Assembly (NCBI GenBank): GCA_944322145.1
Contig: CALUNW010000002.1
Span: forward strand, 62,001 to 126,000
Direction of reading: 5' to 3'
Source of the DNA: an uncultured Atopobiaceae bacterium
GTDB lineage: Bacteria; Actinomycetota; Coriobacteriia; Coriobacteriales; Atopobiaceae
DNA length: 64,000 nt
The notes below the pieces were generated by a model. The model saw nothing but the letters and a program-made list of their open reading frames with translations. It made no database searches and was not told where the DNA came from. The position numbers were made by a program, and so were the translations under genes. Positions 28,245 to 37,841 of the stretch are shown here, piece after piece (position 1 is the stretch's first letter; every line of letters begins with the position of its first letter).

Positions 28245-28925
28245 ATGGCACAGGAGAGGGGACGTTGGCGAGGGCGGCTTGCGGGAAGGTACGGCCTGGC
28301 GTGCGGCATCATGGCGGCGGTGGCGGCCTGCGCGCTTCTCGTGGGCGTGACGCTGCTCGGCGGGCTCGGGGGCACTCCGGTGACGATCGAGCGGGCGCCG
28401 CAGGTTGCCGCCGCCGGGCCCGCGGAGGACGCGGAGCCCGAGGAGAACATCGAGCCAGAAGAGCCGGTCGCGGCCGAGGAGGTGCCGGCCGCGGAGCCCG
28501 CGGCGGTGGTCGTCCACGTGGACGGCGCGGTGGCGGCGCCCGGCGTCTACGTCCTCCCGGAGGGCTCGCGCGCCAACGATGCCGTGACGGCCGCGGGCGG
28601 CCTCGCCGAGGGCGCGGACACCTCGGGGGTCAACCTCGCCGCACCCGTCTCCGACGGCGAGAAGATCCACGTGCCGCTCGAGGGGGAGGCCGGAGCCGCG
28701 GCCTCGGCGGCCTCCGGGGAGGGGGCCGCGGACGGGCCGGTGAACATCAACCTCGCGGGGGTCGAGGAGCTCGACGAGCTGCCGGGCGTCGGGGAGGCCA
28801 CGGCACGCGCCATCGTGGAGGACCGCGAGAAGAACGGGCCCTTCTCGACGCCCGAGGACCTCATGCGCGTCTCGGGAATCGGGGAGAAGAAGTTCGAGCG
28901 CCTCGCGGGGCTCATCTGTGTCTGA
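28245..28925 (+). CDS. comEA: Competence protein ComEA (DNA receptor)
   Basis: 226-residue ComEA, the membrane-anchored receptor that binds incoming DNA during transformation. Layout: a short basic N-terminus, one membrane helix (about residues 18-42), an acidic Ala/Glu/Pro-rich linker (about 55-88), an SLBB domain (VVVHVDGAVAAPGVYVLPEG, about 88-145) and a C-terminal helix-hairpin-helix domain (VNINLAGVEELDELPGVGEA onward) that contacts DNA. The ATG is chosen from the purine-rich GGGAGGTGG before it. It overlaps comEC by 8 bases. Confidence 0.94.
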   Translation: MAQERGRWRGRLAGRYGLACGIMAAVAACALLVGVTLLGGLGGTPVTIERAPQVAAAGPAEDAEPEENIEPEEPVAAEEVPAAEPAAVVVHVDGAVAAPGVYVLPEGSRANDAVTAAGGLAEGADTSGVNLAAPVSDGEKIHVPLEGEAGAAASAASGEGAADGPVNINLAGVEELDELPGVGEATARAIVEDREKNGPFSTPEDLMRVSGIGEKKFERLAGLICV

Positions 28926-31242
28926 CGAGGTCGCGCGGCCCGACCGCCCGCTGCTGCCGCCGCTGCTCTGGGCGCTCGTGGCCGTGCTCGCCGTCTCGCG
29001 CGCCGCGCTGCGGTCCGGGGCCGACGCGGGCGCCCTCGCTGTTTGTTCCGTCGTCGCGGGGCTTGCGACCTGCGCCGTCCTTCTCGTTCTGATGCGAACG
29101 CGGGCGCAGCGGGCGGCAGCCGCGGCGCTCGTGGTCGCCGCCGCGGCGGCGTGCGCGGGGATCTCCTGCTCCCGCGAGCTCGCCGCCCAGCGCGCCCTCG
29201 AGGCGGCCCTCTCGGGGAGCCCCGTCTCGGCCTGGGAGCTCGTCCTCGAGGGCGACATGTCCGAGGGCGCCTCGGGCTGGCGCGGGCGGGCGCGCGTGGC
29301 CGGTACGGGCGGCCGCGTCTGGCTGCTCGCCGACGAGCCGCTCGGGATGGGCGATACGCTGCGCTGCGTGGGGCGCTTCTCGCCCAACGAGGAGGGGGAG
29401 TGGGGCGAGAGCTCGCGCGCCCAGGGGCTCGCGGGGACGGTGCGCGCCGTCCGCGTCCTCGAGCGCCGCGCTCCGACGGGGGCGCGCGGGGCCGTGGTGG
29501 CACTGCGCTCCGCCGTCCTCGCGAGCATCGGCGCGGAATCCTCCGACGCGCGGGCGCTGCTCGCGGGCACCATCTGCGGCTCGACGGCGGCCATGGCCGA
29601 GCGCGGGCTCGACGACGTCTTCGCTGCCTGCGGGGTTTCGCACCTCGTCGCCGTCTCGGGCGGGCACCTCGTCCTGGTGGCCGCGCTCGGCGCTCGGCTC
29701 CTCGAGCGGACGCGCCTTCCCGCCGTTGCGCGCGCCGCCGTCCTGCTGCTGCTCACGGGCGGCTTCGTCGCGTTCTGCGGCGCGCCGTCCTCCGCGGTGC
29801 GCGCCTGGGCGATGTCGGTCGTCGCCGCGCTCGCGTCCCTCGTCGGCCGTCGGTCCCACCCGCTCTCCGCCGCGAGCGCTGCGGCGCTCGCGATGGCGCT
29901 CGTCGACCCGGGCGTGACCGGGCAGCTCGGCTACCTGCTCTCGGTCCTCTGCGTCTGCGGCATCTGCGCCCTCGGCGCCTATGCGCGCTATCTGGTGCGC
30001 GTTGTGCTGCCGCGTCCCGCGAGCGCTCGCTCCGGGCCGTGCGCGGCGCTCGCGCGCCTGCGGGCGGACGCCGAGGAGGCGCTTGCGCTCACGCTCGTCT
30101 CGCAGCTCGTGACGATGCCGCTCACCTGCGCGACGTTCGCCCAGCTCTCCCTCGTGGCGCCGCTTGCCAACGTGGTGCTCGCGCCGCTCTTCTCGGCCCT
30201 TCTCGTCTTCGGCCTGGCCTCCGCCGCGCTCGTCTGGGCGCCGCCGCTGCAGCTCGTCGCGCTGATCGCCTGTGACGCCGCGGGGGGCGCGCTCATGGCG
30301 CTGCTGCGCGCTCTGGCGGGGCTGCCGCTCGCGTGCGTCCCGGTGAGCGTCGAGGAGGGGCCGGCGCTTCTCGCCCTCGCCGTCCTTCTCGCCCTGCTGC
30401 TCCTGTGGTGGCCGCGCGCCTCCCGGCGCGTCGTCGGGGCGGCGCTCGCCGTGCTTCTCTCCTGCGCCCTCGCGTGGGTGGGGCGGTGGCGCCTGCTCGC
30501 CCCGGCGCGCGTCGTGGTGCTGGACGTGGGCCAGGGCGATGCGATCCTGGTCACGGACGGTCCGGCGGCGGTGCTCGTGGACACCGGTCCGGGCGACGCC
30601 GTCGTGGGGGCCCTGGCGCGCGCGAACGTCTTCCACCTCGACGCCGTGGTTCTCACGCACCTGCATGCCGACCATGCGGGCGGGCTCGAGGACGTCCTTT
30701 CTGCGGTGCCGGTCGGCCGCGTGGTCGTGCCCGAGGCCACGGTCCTCTCCGAGCTGCCGGCAGGGTGCGCGGTCGAGGAGGTGGGCTACGGCGACGCCCT
30801 TGGCGCCGGGCGCTTCTCGCTCGAGGTCGTCTCTCCCGTGGTGCCGGCGGGAGGGGAGGGCAACGAGGGCTCGCTCGAGCTGATGCTGTCCTTCGACGAC
30901 GGCGGCCGCGCGCTCACGGGGCTGCTCGCGGCCGACGCCGAGGTAGAGGAGACGTCGGCCGCGGTGGCGCGCGGCGACGTTGGCGACGTCGACTTCCTCA
31001 AGGTGGGCCACCACGGCTCCGAGGCCTCGCTCGACGCCGCGACGGCCGCGGCGCTGGCCCCGGAGGTGAGCGTCGCGAGCGCGGGGGAGGGCAACTCCTA
31101 CGGGCACCCCGACCCCGCGTGCGTGGAGGTCCTGGAGGGCGCCGGCTCGGTCTTTCTCTGCACGATCTGGGCCGGCGACGTCACCGTGGAGCCCGGGGCG
31201 CAGGGCCCCGTGGTGAGCTGTCAGAAGGGAGGGGGGCCATGA
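28918..31242 (+). CDS. comEC: Competence protein ComEC (DNA uptake channel)
   Basis: 774-residue ComEC, the inner-membrane channel for single-stranded DNA in natural transformation. It has an N-terminal membrane and OB-like part, the multi-helix competence domain (VSHLVAVSGGHLVLVAALG, LLTGGFVAFCGAPSSAVRAW) and a C-terminal metallo-beta-lactamase domain (VVLDVGQGDAILV, metal site THLHADHAGG, KVGHHGSEAS). All domains are intact, so the uptake channel looks functional. The GTG at 28918 is inside the end of comEA. The gene contains about nine copies of the CTTCTCG word, one of the densest runs in the window. Confidence 0.95.
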   Translation: MSDEVARPDRPLLPPLLWALVAVLAVSRAALRSGADAGALAVCSVVAGLATCAVLLVLMRTRAQRAAAAALVVAAAAACAGISCSRELAAQRALEAALSGSPVSAWELVLEGDMSEGASGWRGRARVAGTGGRVWLLADEPLGMGDTLRCVGRFSPNEEGEWGESSRAQGLAGTVRAVRVLERRAPTGARGAVVALRSAVLASIGAESSDARALLAGTICGSTAAMAERGLDDVFAACGVSHLVAVSGGHLVLVAALGARLLERTRLPAVARAAVLLLLTGGFVAFCGAPSSAVRAWAMSVVAALASLVGRRSHPLSAASAAALAMALVDPGVTGQLGYLLSVLCVCGICALGAYARYLVRVVLPRPASARSGPCAALARLRADAEEALALTLVSQLVTMPLTCATFAQLSLVAPLANVVLAPLFSALLVFGLASAALVWAPPLQLVALIACDAAGGALMALLRALAGLPLACVPVSVEEGPALLALAVLLALLLLWWPRASRRVVGAALAVLLSCALAWVGRWRLLAPARVVVLDVGQGDAILVTDGPAAVLVDTGPGDAVVGALARANVFHLDAVVLTHLHADHAGGLEDVLSAVPVGRVVVPEATVLSELPAGCAVEEVGYGDALGAGRFSLEVVSPVVPAGGEGNEGSLELMLSFDDGGRALTGLLAADAEVEETSAAVARGDVGDVDFLKVGHHGSEASLDAATAAALAPEVSVASAGEGNSYGHPDPACVEVLEGAGSVFLCTIWAGDVTVEPGAQGPVVSCQKGGGP

Positions 31243-31253
31243 GCGCCGCATCT

Positions 31254-31259
31254 GCTACA
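31254..31259 (+). promoter_or_regulatory. Candidate -10 box (TACACT) of the toxin-antitoxin pair
   Basis: TGCTACACT (TG-C-TACACT) at 31251-31259, 37 bases before the preferred antitoxin ATG. It would give the pair its own promoter, independent of the com operon. Confidence 0.45.
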
Positions 31260-31295
31260 CTGGGGGCCATGATTATGGCCCAAAGGGGGTGTGAA

Positions 31296-31565
31296 ATGCC
31301 CAGATGCATACCCATCAAGGAGATCAAGAACACGACTGAGTTCGCGCGGCTCGTCGAGGAGTCGCCCGAGCCCGTCATCGTGACGCGCAACGGCCGCGAG
31401 GCCTTCGCCGCGATGTCGATCGAGCTGCTCGACTCTCTGCGCATGGAGCGCGCCCGCGCCGAGCTCTACCGGCTCATCGAGGAGGCGGAGGAGGCCTCGC
31501 GCGAGGGTAGGGTCATCGACGCCCGCGAGTCGATCAGAAGGACGCGTGAGCGCTATGGCCTGTGA
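31296..31565 (+). CDS. Type II antitoxin, Phd/YefM family
   Basis: 89 residues from ATG 31296, which has AAAGGGGG 6 bases upstream; an ATG at 31239 overlapping the comEC stop would add 19 residues. The fold signature IPIKEIKNTTEFARLVEESP and PVIVTRNGREAFAAMSIELL is that of Phd/YefM antitoxins. The helical C-terminus (ELYRLIEEAEEASREGRVID) is the expected toxin-binding part. It overlaps the toxin gene by 11 bases. Confidence 0.88.
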   Translation: MPRCIPIKEIKNTTEFARLVEESPEPVIVTRNGREAFAAMSIELLDSLRMERARAELYRLIEEAEEASREGRVIDARESIRRTRERYGL

Positions 31566-31860
31566 CGTCATCTTCACCGAGCCGGCGGAGTGGGACTACG
31601 AGCGCATAGTCGCCTACCTGCTTTACGAGCGGGAGAACCCCCGCGGCGCTCAGCGCTTCCTCGCGGGGCTCGACCACCTGGTCGAGAACCTCTCGCGCAT
31701 GCCGAAGATGTACCCGCACGCGGCGGACGGCCATGTGGCGGAGGCCGGCTACCGCAAGGCCGGGTTTGCGAGCTACGTCGCGCTCTATCGCATCGTGGGC
31801 GACGTGGTGGAGATCGACCGCATCTTTCACGCCAAGCAGGACTACGCGCGGCTGCTCTAG
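31555..31860 (+). CDS. Type II toxin, RelE/ParE family
   Basis: 101 residues from ATG 31555 (a GTG at 31546 is also in frame). VIFTEPAEWDYERIVAYLLY, an N-terminal helix pair, then YRKAGFASYVALYRIVGDVVEIDRIFHAKQDYARLL are typical of RelE/ParE toxins. It would cleave mRNA on the ribosome or poison gyrase; the sequence does not decide which. The pair lies between comEC and holA, genes that are usually adjacent. Confidence 0.9.
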   Translation: MACDVIFTEPAEWDYERIVAYLLYERENPRGAQRFLAGLDHLVENLSRMPKMYPHAADGHVAEAGYRKAGFASYVALYRIVGDVVEIDRIFHAKQDYARLL

Positions 31861-31878
31861 CCGCAGGAGGGATCTCAC

Positions 31879-32841
31879 ATGGCAGACAAGCCCGCGCTGC
31901 TGCCGGCCTACCTCATCGTGGGGCCGGACGAGCTCAAGCGCAAGCAGGCCCTCGCGCGCCTGCGCGCCCGCGTGGACGGGCCCTTCTCGGCCTTCAACCT
32001 CGAGGAGATCGTCGCGGGCGGGGACACCGACGTGGTGTCCGTGCTCGCCTCGCTCAACACGCTGCCCATGGGCGGCGACCGGCGCGTCGTGGTGATCGAG
32101 AGCGCCGAGAAGCTCCCCAAGGCGGTCTCTGAGGCCATCGTCGAGTACCTCGGCAACCCCAACGAGAGCTGCACGCTGGCGCTCGTGGCCGCAACGCTCG
32201 CCAAGACCACGCGCCTCTACAAGGCCGTCGCCAAGGTCGGGCCGCGCACCGTCATCGAGTGCGCGGCCAAGAAGGGGCGCGACCTGCCGCCCTACGTGCA
32301 GAAGCTCGCGGCGGCGCATGGCGTCTCGATCGCGGCGGACGCGGCGCGCGAGCTGGTGGCGCGCGTGGGCGAGTCCACGACGATGCTGGACACCCAGATC
32401 GCAACGCTCGCCGCGCTGATGGGCGGGGCGGGCACGATAACGACGCCCTTCGTCGAGGCCAACGTCGCGCGCGTGGCCGAGGTCAAGCCCTGGGAGTTCC
32501 TCGACCGCCTCTCCGAGCGCGACGCGCGCCGGGCGCTCGCGCTGTACCGCTTGCTGGACGGGTCGGCGCTGGGACTGCTGTCGCTCGTGACGGGGCGCGT
32601 CCGGGAGCTTCTGTGCGCGCGGTCGCTCGACGCCCGAGGTCAGGCGCACGGAGTCGCCGCCGAGCTCAAGAAGCAGGACTGGCAGGTGAGAAACTACGTG
32701 CGCTGGGCGCGCGCCTTCGCCGACGGCGAGCTCGAGGCCCTGCTCGGGGAGTGCGCCCGCGTCGAGCGCGCCCTCAAGGGCGGTGCCGACGAGCGCACCG
32801 AGATGGTCCGGCTGATCGCCCGCGCATGCGGCGTGGCGTGA
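31879..32841 (+). CDS. holA: DNA polymerase III delta subunit
   Basis: 320-residue HolA, the clamp-loader subunit that opens the sliding clamp. LLPAYLIVGPDELKRKQALA at the N-terminus, then EEIVAGGDTDVVSVLASLNT and RRVVVIESAEKLPKAV, fit the family. The C-terminal collar region is helical (KKQDWQVRNYVRWARAFADG). GCAGGAGGG stands before the ATG. In related genomes it normally follows comEC directly; here the toxin-antitoxin pair separates them. Confidence 0.93.
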   Translation: MADKPALLPAYLIVGPDELKRKQALARLRARVDGPFSAFNLEEIVAGGDTDVVSVLASLNTLPMGGDRRVVVIESAEKLPKAVSEAIVEYLGNPNESCTLALVAATLAKTTRLYKAVAKVGPRTVIECAAKKGRDLPPYVQKLAAAHGVSIAADAARELVARVGESTTMLDTQIATLAALMGGAGTITTPFVEANVARVAEVKPWEFLDRLSERDARRALALYRLLDGSALGLLSLVTGRVRELLCARSLDARGQAHGVAAELKKQDWQVRNYVRWARAFADGELEALLGECARVERALKGGADERTEMVRLIARACGVA

Positions 32842-32853
32842 GGCCGGGGTTCT

Positions 32854-32930
32854 TCTCGCCCCGCCGCCCGGCCCGTCTCGCCCCGCCGCCCGGCCCGTCT
32901 CGCCCCGCCGCCCGGCCCGTCTCGCCCCGC
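32854..32930. repeat. 22-bp tandem repeat, 3.5 units
   Basis: Units starting TCTCGCCCCGCCGCCCGGCC at 32854, 32876 and 32898 are identical over 22 bp. A half unit (32920-32930) ends at the border of the inverted repeat at 32929. The first unit begins inside GTTCTTCTCGCC (32849-32860). The array lies entirely after the holA stop. Confidence 0.92.
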
Positions 32931-33005
32931 TAGTACGCACAGTTCTAGAAACCCGGAAAAAGTACCTGCGGATATATGAAAGTTAATCGAGCTGTGCGTA
33001 CTAGC
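32929..33005. repeat. Left inverted copy of the TAGTACGCACAG repeat flanking the orphan gene
   Basis: 77 bp bounded by perfect 14-bp inverted ends, GCTAGTACGCACAG (32929-32942) and its complement (32992-33005). The interior (CTGCGGATATATGAAAGTTA) is much more AT-rich than its surroundings. The same sequence occurs in reverse orientation at 34237-34311. GTTCTTCTCGCC (32849) and CCGAGAAGAACC (33010-33021) bracket it as an outer inverted pair. Confidence 0.93.
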
Positions 33006-33066
33006 AAGGGCCGAGAAGAACCCGCCCCGCTATCACGCCCCCGCCACCCGACTGATAGGAGCCGCC

Positions 33067-34191
33067 ATGCGCGTCACGGTTAGCGGTTTCGCCGCGCTCA
33101 GGGCGCTGCGTGTCTTCAGGGCCTCGCGTGCGATCCTTCCCGCGGAGCGCGTGCTCCCGCCGACCCCCGACCCGAGCCCGCGCCGCAGGTGGGGCGCGGG
33201 CCTCTTTCCCCTCGAGCGGCTGGCGCTCGATGAGCCCCCGTCTGCCGAGTGCCCGATCGAGCTTGTCGTCCCACGGGCGGCCGCGCGCGTCCAGGCGCGG
33301 TTTGTCACGTGCTCGGTCCACCCCTCGCGCCTCCCCGCAGAGTCGTTCGTCGACTTGGGCGACGGCCTGTTCGTCCCTTGTCCCGAGCTGCTGTTTCTGC
33401 AGCTCTCTCGCGTCATGATGCCCGAGGCGCTCGCCCTTCTCGGCTACGAGCTCTGCGGCACCTACGCGCGCGATCCGCGCGATCCGCGGGGAGGCGTCGT
33501 CACCTATGACGTGCCGCCCGTCACGTCCGCCTCTTCCATCGCGTCGTATCTCGACGCGTGCGGCGTGCACTCCGGCGTGCTGGAGTCGAGGCGCATGCTC
33601 GCGAGCGTGCGGGACAACTCGTGGTCGGCCATGGAGTCGGTCATGGCCCTGCTCGCGGTGCTGCCCGTTCACCGGCTCGGGTACGAGTTCGGCGACATCG
33701 TCCTTAACGTTCGCCACGGAGCGTCCCCCGAGCTCGTTGCCCTAGGCGCGAAGGAGTCGCGCGTGCCGGACATCGAGGTCGTGGGGACGCACGTGGGCTT
33801 CAACTACGACGGTCGCGGGCACCTGGACCTCGAGTCGATCGCCGCGGCTGCCGCGGCGGGGGACGCGTCCCGTGAGCTGCGGGCTGTGAGGGAGAAGAAC
33901 TACGACGACATAAAGCGCGACCGAGAGCTTGCAGCGGGCGGGCGCATCATCTTCCCCGTGGTCTCCCAGGACCTGTACGCCCCCGGAGGGCTCGACGCCG
34001 TCATGCTGGAGGCGGCCCAGGCGATGCACGAGATCGACGGGCGAAGCCTGGCCAACATTCACGTGGCCATGGACGAGTCGTATCAGAGCCGGCGCCAGAG
34101 GCTGGTCTGGGCGTTGCTCCCGTGGGAGAAGGGTATGGGGTACGCACGCGCCCACGTCGCCTACCGGCCATGGGCGGTAGGCGTGAAGTGA
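33067..34191 (+). CDS. Orphan protein with a predicted restriction-endonuclease-like C-terminal domain, inside an inverted-repeat cassette
   Basis: 374 residues. I do not recognise a named gene; the pattern resembles multi-copy hypothetical proteins I associate with Coriobacteriia. Residues ~70-150 (PCPELLFLQLSRVM, ALLGYELCGTYA) look like an AbiEi/substrate-recognition-type region. The C-terminal part has GFNYDGRGHLDLES (about 242-255), followed by YDDIKRDRELAAGGRIIFPV (about 281-300). This is the order of a DUF559/Vsr-like PD-(D/E)XK nuclease core (acidic residue, YDG-x-x-H, D-x-x-R-D-x-x-L, G-x-x-I). Catalytic competence is unproven. AGGAG precedes the ATG. It is flanked by inverted copies of one repeat and is not a normal member of the holA-rpsT neighbourhood. 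Confidence 0.5.
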   Translation: MRVTVSGFAALRALRVFRASRAILPAERVLPPTPDPSPRRRWGAGLFPLERLALDEPPSAECPIELVVPRAAARVQARFVTCSVHPSRLPAESFVDLGDGLFVPCPELLFLQLSRVMMPEALALLGYELCGTYARDPRDPRGGVVTYDVPPVTSASSIASYLDACGVHSGVLESRRMLASVRDNSWSAMESVMALLAVLPVHRLGYEFGDIVLNVRHGASPELVALGAKESRVPDIEVVGTHVGFNYDGRGHLDLESIAAAAAAGDASRELRAVREKNYDDIKRDRELAAGGRIIFPVVSQDLYAPGGLDAVMLEAAQAMHEIDGRSLANIHVAMDESYQSRRQRLVWALLPWEKGMGYARAHVAYRPWAVGVK

Positions 34192-34236
34192 CGGGCCCGC
34201 GCCCTTCTCGCCTGCGCCCCGTCCTGGTCGCCCCGA

Positions 34237-34311
34237 TAGTACGCACAGTTCGATTAACTTTCATATATCCGCAGGAAAGAAATGCGAGTTTCTAGAACTA
34301 TGTGTACTAGC
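34237..34311. repeat. Right inverted copy of the TAGTACGCACAG repeat flanking the orphan gene
   Basis: Reverse complement of the 32929-33005 element with changes in the middle. Ends are TAGTACGCACAGTT (34237-34250) and AACTATGTGTACTA (34296-34309), 12 of 14 matching. The shared interior (TTAACTTTCATATATCCGCAGG) is AT-rich. Copies of the CGAGAAG/CTTCTCG word flank it at 34203, 34325 and 34342. Confidence 0.9.
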
Positions 34312-34374
34312 AGGCTCCGCGGGCCGAGAAGGACGCGGGGTCGAGAAGGACGCGTGCCCGCGGCCCCGCGCCAC

Positions 34375-34408
34375 AAAAAAACGGACCCGGGCAGCACCCC
34401 GGGTCCGC
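34375..34408 (-). terminator. Terminator of rpsT (minus strand)
   Basis: Read on the minus strand: CGGACCCGGGG, a short loop, CCCGGGTCCG, then seven T (complement of the A-run at 34375-34381). It lies 23 bases beyond the rpsT stop. Confidence 0.88.
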
Positions 34409-34431
34409 TTCTGCGTGCTATGAGGGAGAAG

Positions 34432-34695
34432 CTACTTGATGGAGTTCACGAGCTTCTGGACGCCGCTCTTGCGCTGAGCGGCCTGGTTCTTGTGGATGAT
34501 GCCCTTGGAAGCGGCCTTGTCGAGCAGGCGGCCGGCCTTGTTGGCGGCGTCCTGGGCGGCGTCGACGTCCTTGGCCTCGACGGCGAGGCGGACCTTCTTG
34601 ACGGCGGTCTTGAGCTCGGAGCGGACCGCGCGGTTGCGCTGACGCGCCTTCTCAGCGGTGATGATGCGCTTCTTCTGAGACTTGATGTTAGCCAC
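34432..34695 (-). CDS. rpsT: 30S ribosomal protein S20
   Basis: 87-residue S20, a primary 16S rRNA-binding protein. MANIKSQKKRIITAEKARQR at the N-terminus, the helical body, and KGIIHKNQAAQRKSGVQKLV at the C-terminus match the family closely. It is transcribed alone on the minus strand, divergent from lepA. On the minus strand a TGCTATATT extended -10 lies about 75 bases upstream, and GAAAGGAAC precedes the start. Confidence 0.97.
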   Translation of the reverse strand: MANIKSQKKRIITAEKARQRNRAVRSELKTAVKKVRLAVEAKDVDAAQDAANKAGRLLDKAASKGIIHKNQAAQRKSGVQKLVNSIK

Positions 34696-34762
34696 GTGCA
34701 GTTCCTTTCGGTTCTTTTCTATCTGAGGCCTCTGTGCTGAGACACGGCGAGGTCAACCCGAT

Positions 34763-34771
34763 GAATATAGC
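34763..34771 (-). promoter_or_regulatory. Candidate extended -10 promoter of rpsT
   Basis: On the minus strand TGCTATATT (TG-C-TATATT) stands in the divergent rpsT-lepA gap. It gives an rpsT leader of roughly 60 bases before the AAGGAAC ribosome-binding site. No clear -35 is visible. Confidence 0.45.
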
Positions 34772-34790
34772 ATATCGACCGCGAGTTCGC

Positions 34791-34796
34791 TATCAT
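34791..34796 (+). promoter_or_regulatory. Candidate -10 box of lepA, placed for a leaderless mRNA
   Basis: TATCAT (34791-34796) ends 7 bases before the lepA ATG, so the transcript would start at or next to the first codon. No Shine-Dalgarno-like purines occur in the intervening TCACCAC. The -35 is not evident. Confidence 0.4.
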
Positions 34797-34803
34797 TCAC
34801 CAC

Positions 34804-36611
<1,808 letters not shown>

Positions 36612-36615
<4 letters not shown>

Positions 36616-37604
36616 CGGCCGCCGAGGTGCTGGCCGCCTTCGCGCCGGCGGCCGGCCTGGCGCCGACCTGTCCCGCGTGGGACGGAGAGCTTACGGGCAG
36701 GCTGCTCATGGCGCCTATGGCGGGCGTGTCCGACGCGGCGTACCGCCTCATGGCGCGCGCGGGCGGCGCGGCGCTTGCCTACTCCGAGATGGTCTCGTGC
36801 GCGGGGCTCCACTACGGCGAGAAGAGCTGGGAGCTCGTGGACCCCGACCCGGCGGAGCCGGAGATCGCGGTGCAGCTCTTTGGCTCCAAGCCGGATCTTT
36901 TCCGCGAGTCCGCCGAGCGCGTGGCGGCGCGCCTGGGGGAGCGCCTCGCGCTGATCGACGTCAACATGGCCTGCCCCGTGCCCAAGGTCACGAAGAAGGG
37001 CGAGGGCTCGGCGCTGCTGGAGAATCCCGAGCTCGCGGCGAAGATCGTGCGAGCGTGCCGCGAGGGCGCGCCGGGCGTGACCGTGACGGTGAAGATTCGC
37101 CGCGGCCGCTACATGGGGCAGGAGGTCGCGCCCGAGTTCGCGCGCGCCATGGAGGCCGCCGGCGCGGCCGCGGTGGCCGTGCACGGGCGCTTTGCGACGC
37201 AGATGTATCACGGCGAGGCGGACTGGGGCGTCGTGAGCCGCGTCGTGGACGCCGTGGGCATCCCCGTCATCGCGTCCGGCGACATCCTCTCGCATGACGC
37301 CGCGCAGCGCGCGCTCTCGGAGACCGGCGCCTCTGCCGTGATGGTCGCGCGCGGGACGTACGGCAACCCGTGGGTCTTCTCGGGCCACGTTCCGACGACG
37401 GCCGAGAAGATCGCCGCCTTCGAGTGCCACGTGCGCCTGCTCGAGGCCACCGGCGCCCACCTCAAGCGGGCGCGCAGCCTCGCGGGCTGGTACTTCAAGG
37501 GCATGCCGGACGCGGCGCGCTGGAGAAACGCGGCCATGAGCTGCGTTGAGGCCGAGGAGTTCCTCGCGGTGGCCGCGGAGGTCCGCGCCGCGCTGGGGGA
37601 GTGA
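36612..37604 (+). CDS. dus: tRNA-dihydrouridine synthase
   Basis: 330-residue FMN-dependent TIM-barrel enzyme that reduces uridine in the tRNA D-loop. It shows [20 protein letters not shown], the catalytic-Cys loop [35 protein letters not shown] and the FMN-phosphate site [14 protein letters not shown] 36612 overlaps the lepA stop (GTGA). An N-terminal extension of ~30 residues precedes the barrel. Which Dus subclass it belongs to cannot be settled by eye. Confidence 0.93.
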
Positions 37605-37654
37605 GGGGCGCGCGTCCTTCTCGGCCGGGCCGGCGCCGCCCCGTTCCGCCCCTC

Positions 37655-37796
37655 GAGGGTATGTACACCGCCTCCTGAGGGTATGTACACCGCCCCAACT
37701 TGGGCGCGCCGCGTTTCCGCTGGTAGAAGAGCTGCCGAGAAGAACGGGCTGCTCGGGAGCGTGTACATACCCTCGAAGGGCGGTGTACATACCCTC
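37655..37796. repeat. 142-bp repeat element, copy 2 (dus-hemW gap)
   Basis: GAGGGTATGTACACC at 37655 and 37677 (22 bp apart), and the inverted GGTGTACATACCCTC at 37760-37774 (first base changed) and 37782-37796 (22 bp apart). Total length is 142 bp, as in copy 1. CCGAGAAGAAC (37735-37745) is inside, though without its inverted partner. It lies wholly between genes. Confidence 0.92.
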
Positions 37797-37841
37797 AGAG
37801 GGGGCGACGTACGTGCCCGTTGTCCATGGGAGGAGCCGACG

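Noticed and set aside
32854-32930. Possible CRISPR array
   Set aside because: The 22-bp units are directly joined with no spacers, and no cas genes are in the window.
33067-34191. Transposase of an insertion sequence
   Set aside because: No DDE, HUH/Y1 or serine-recombinase motif is visible, and the flanking repeats are internally palindromic. A nuclease-like fold fits better.
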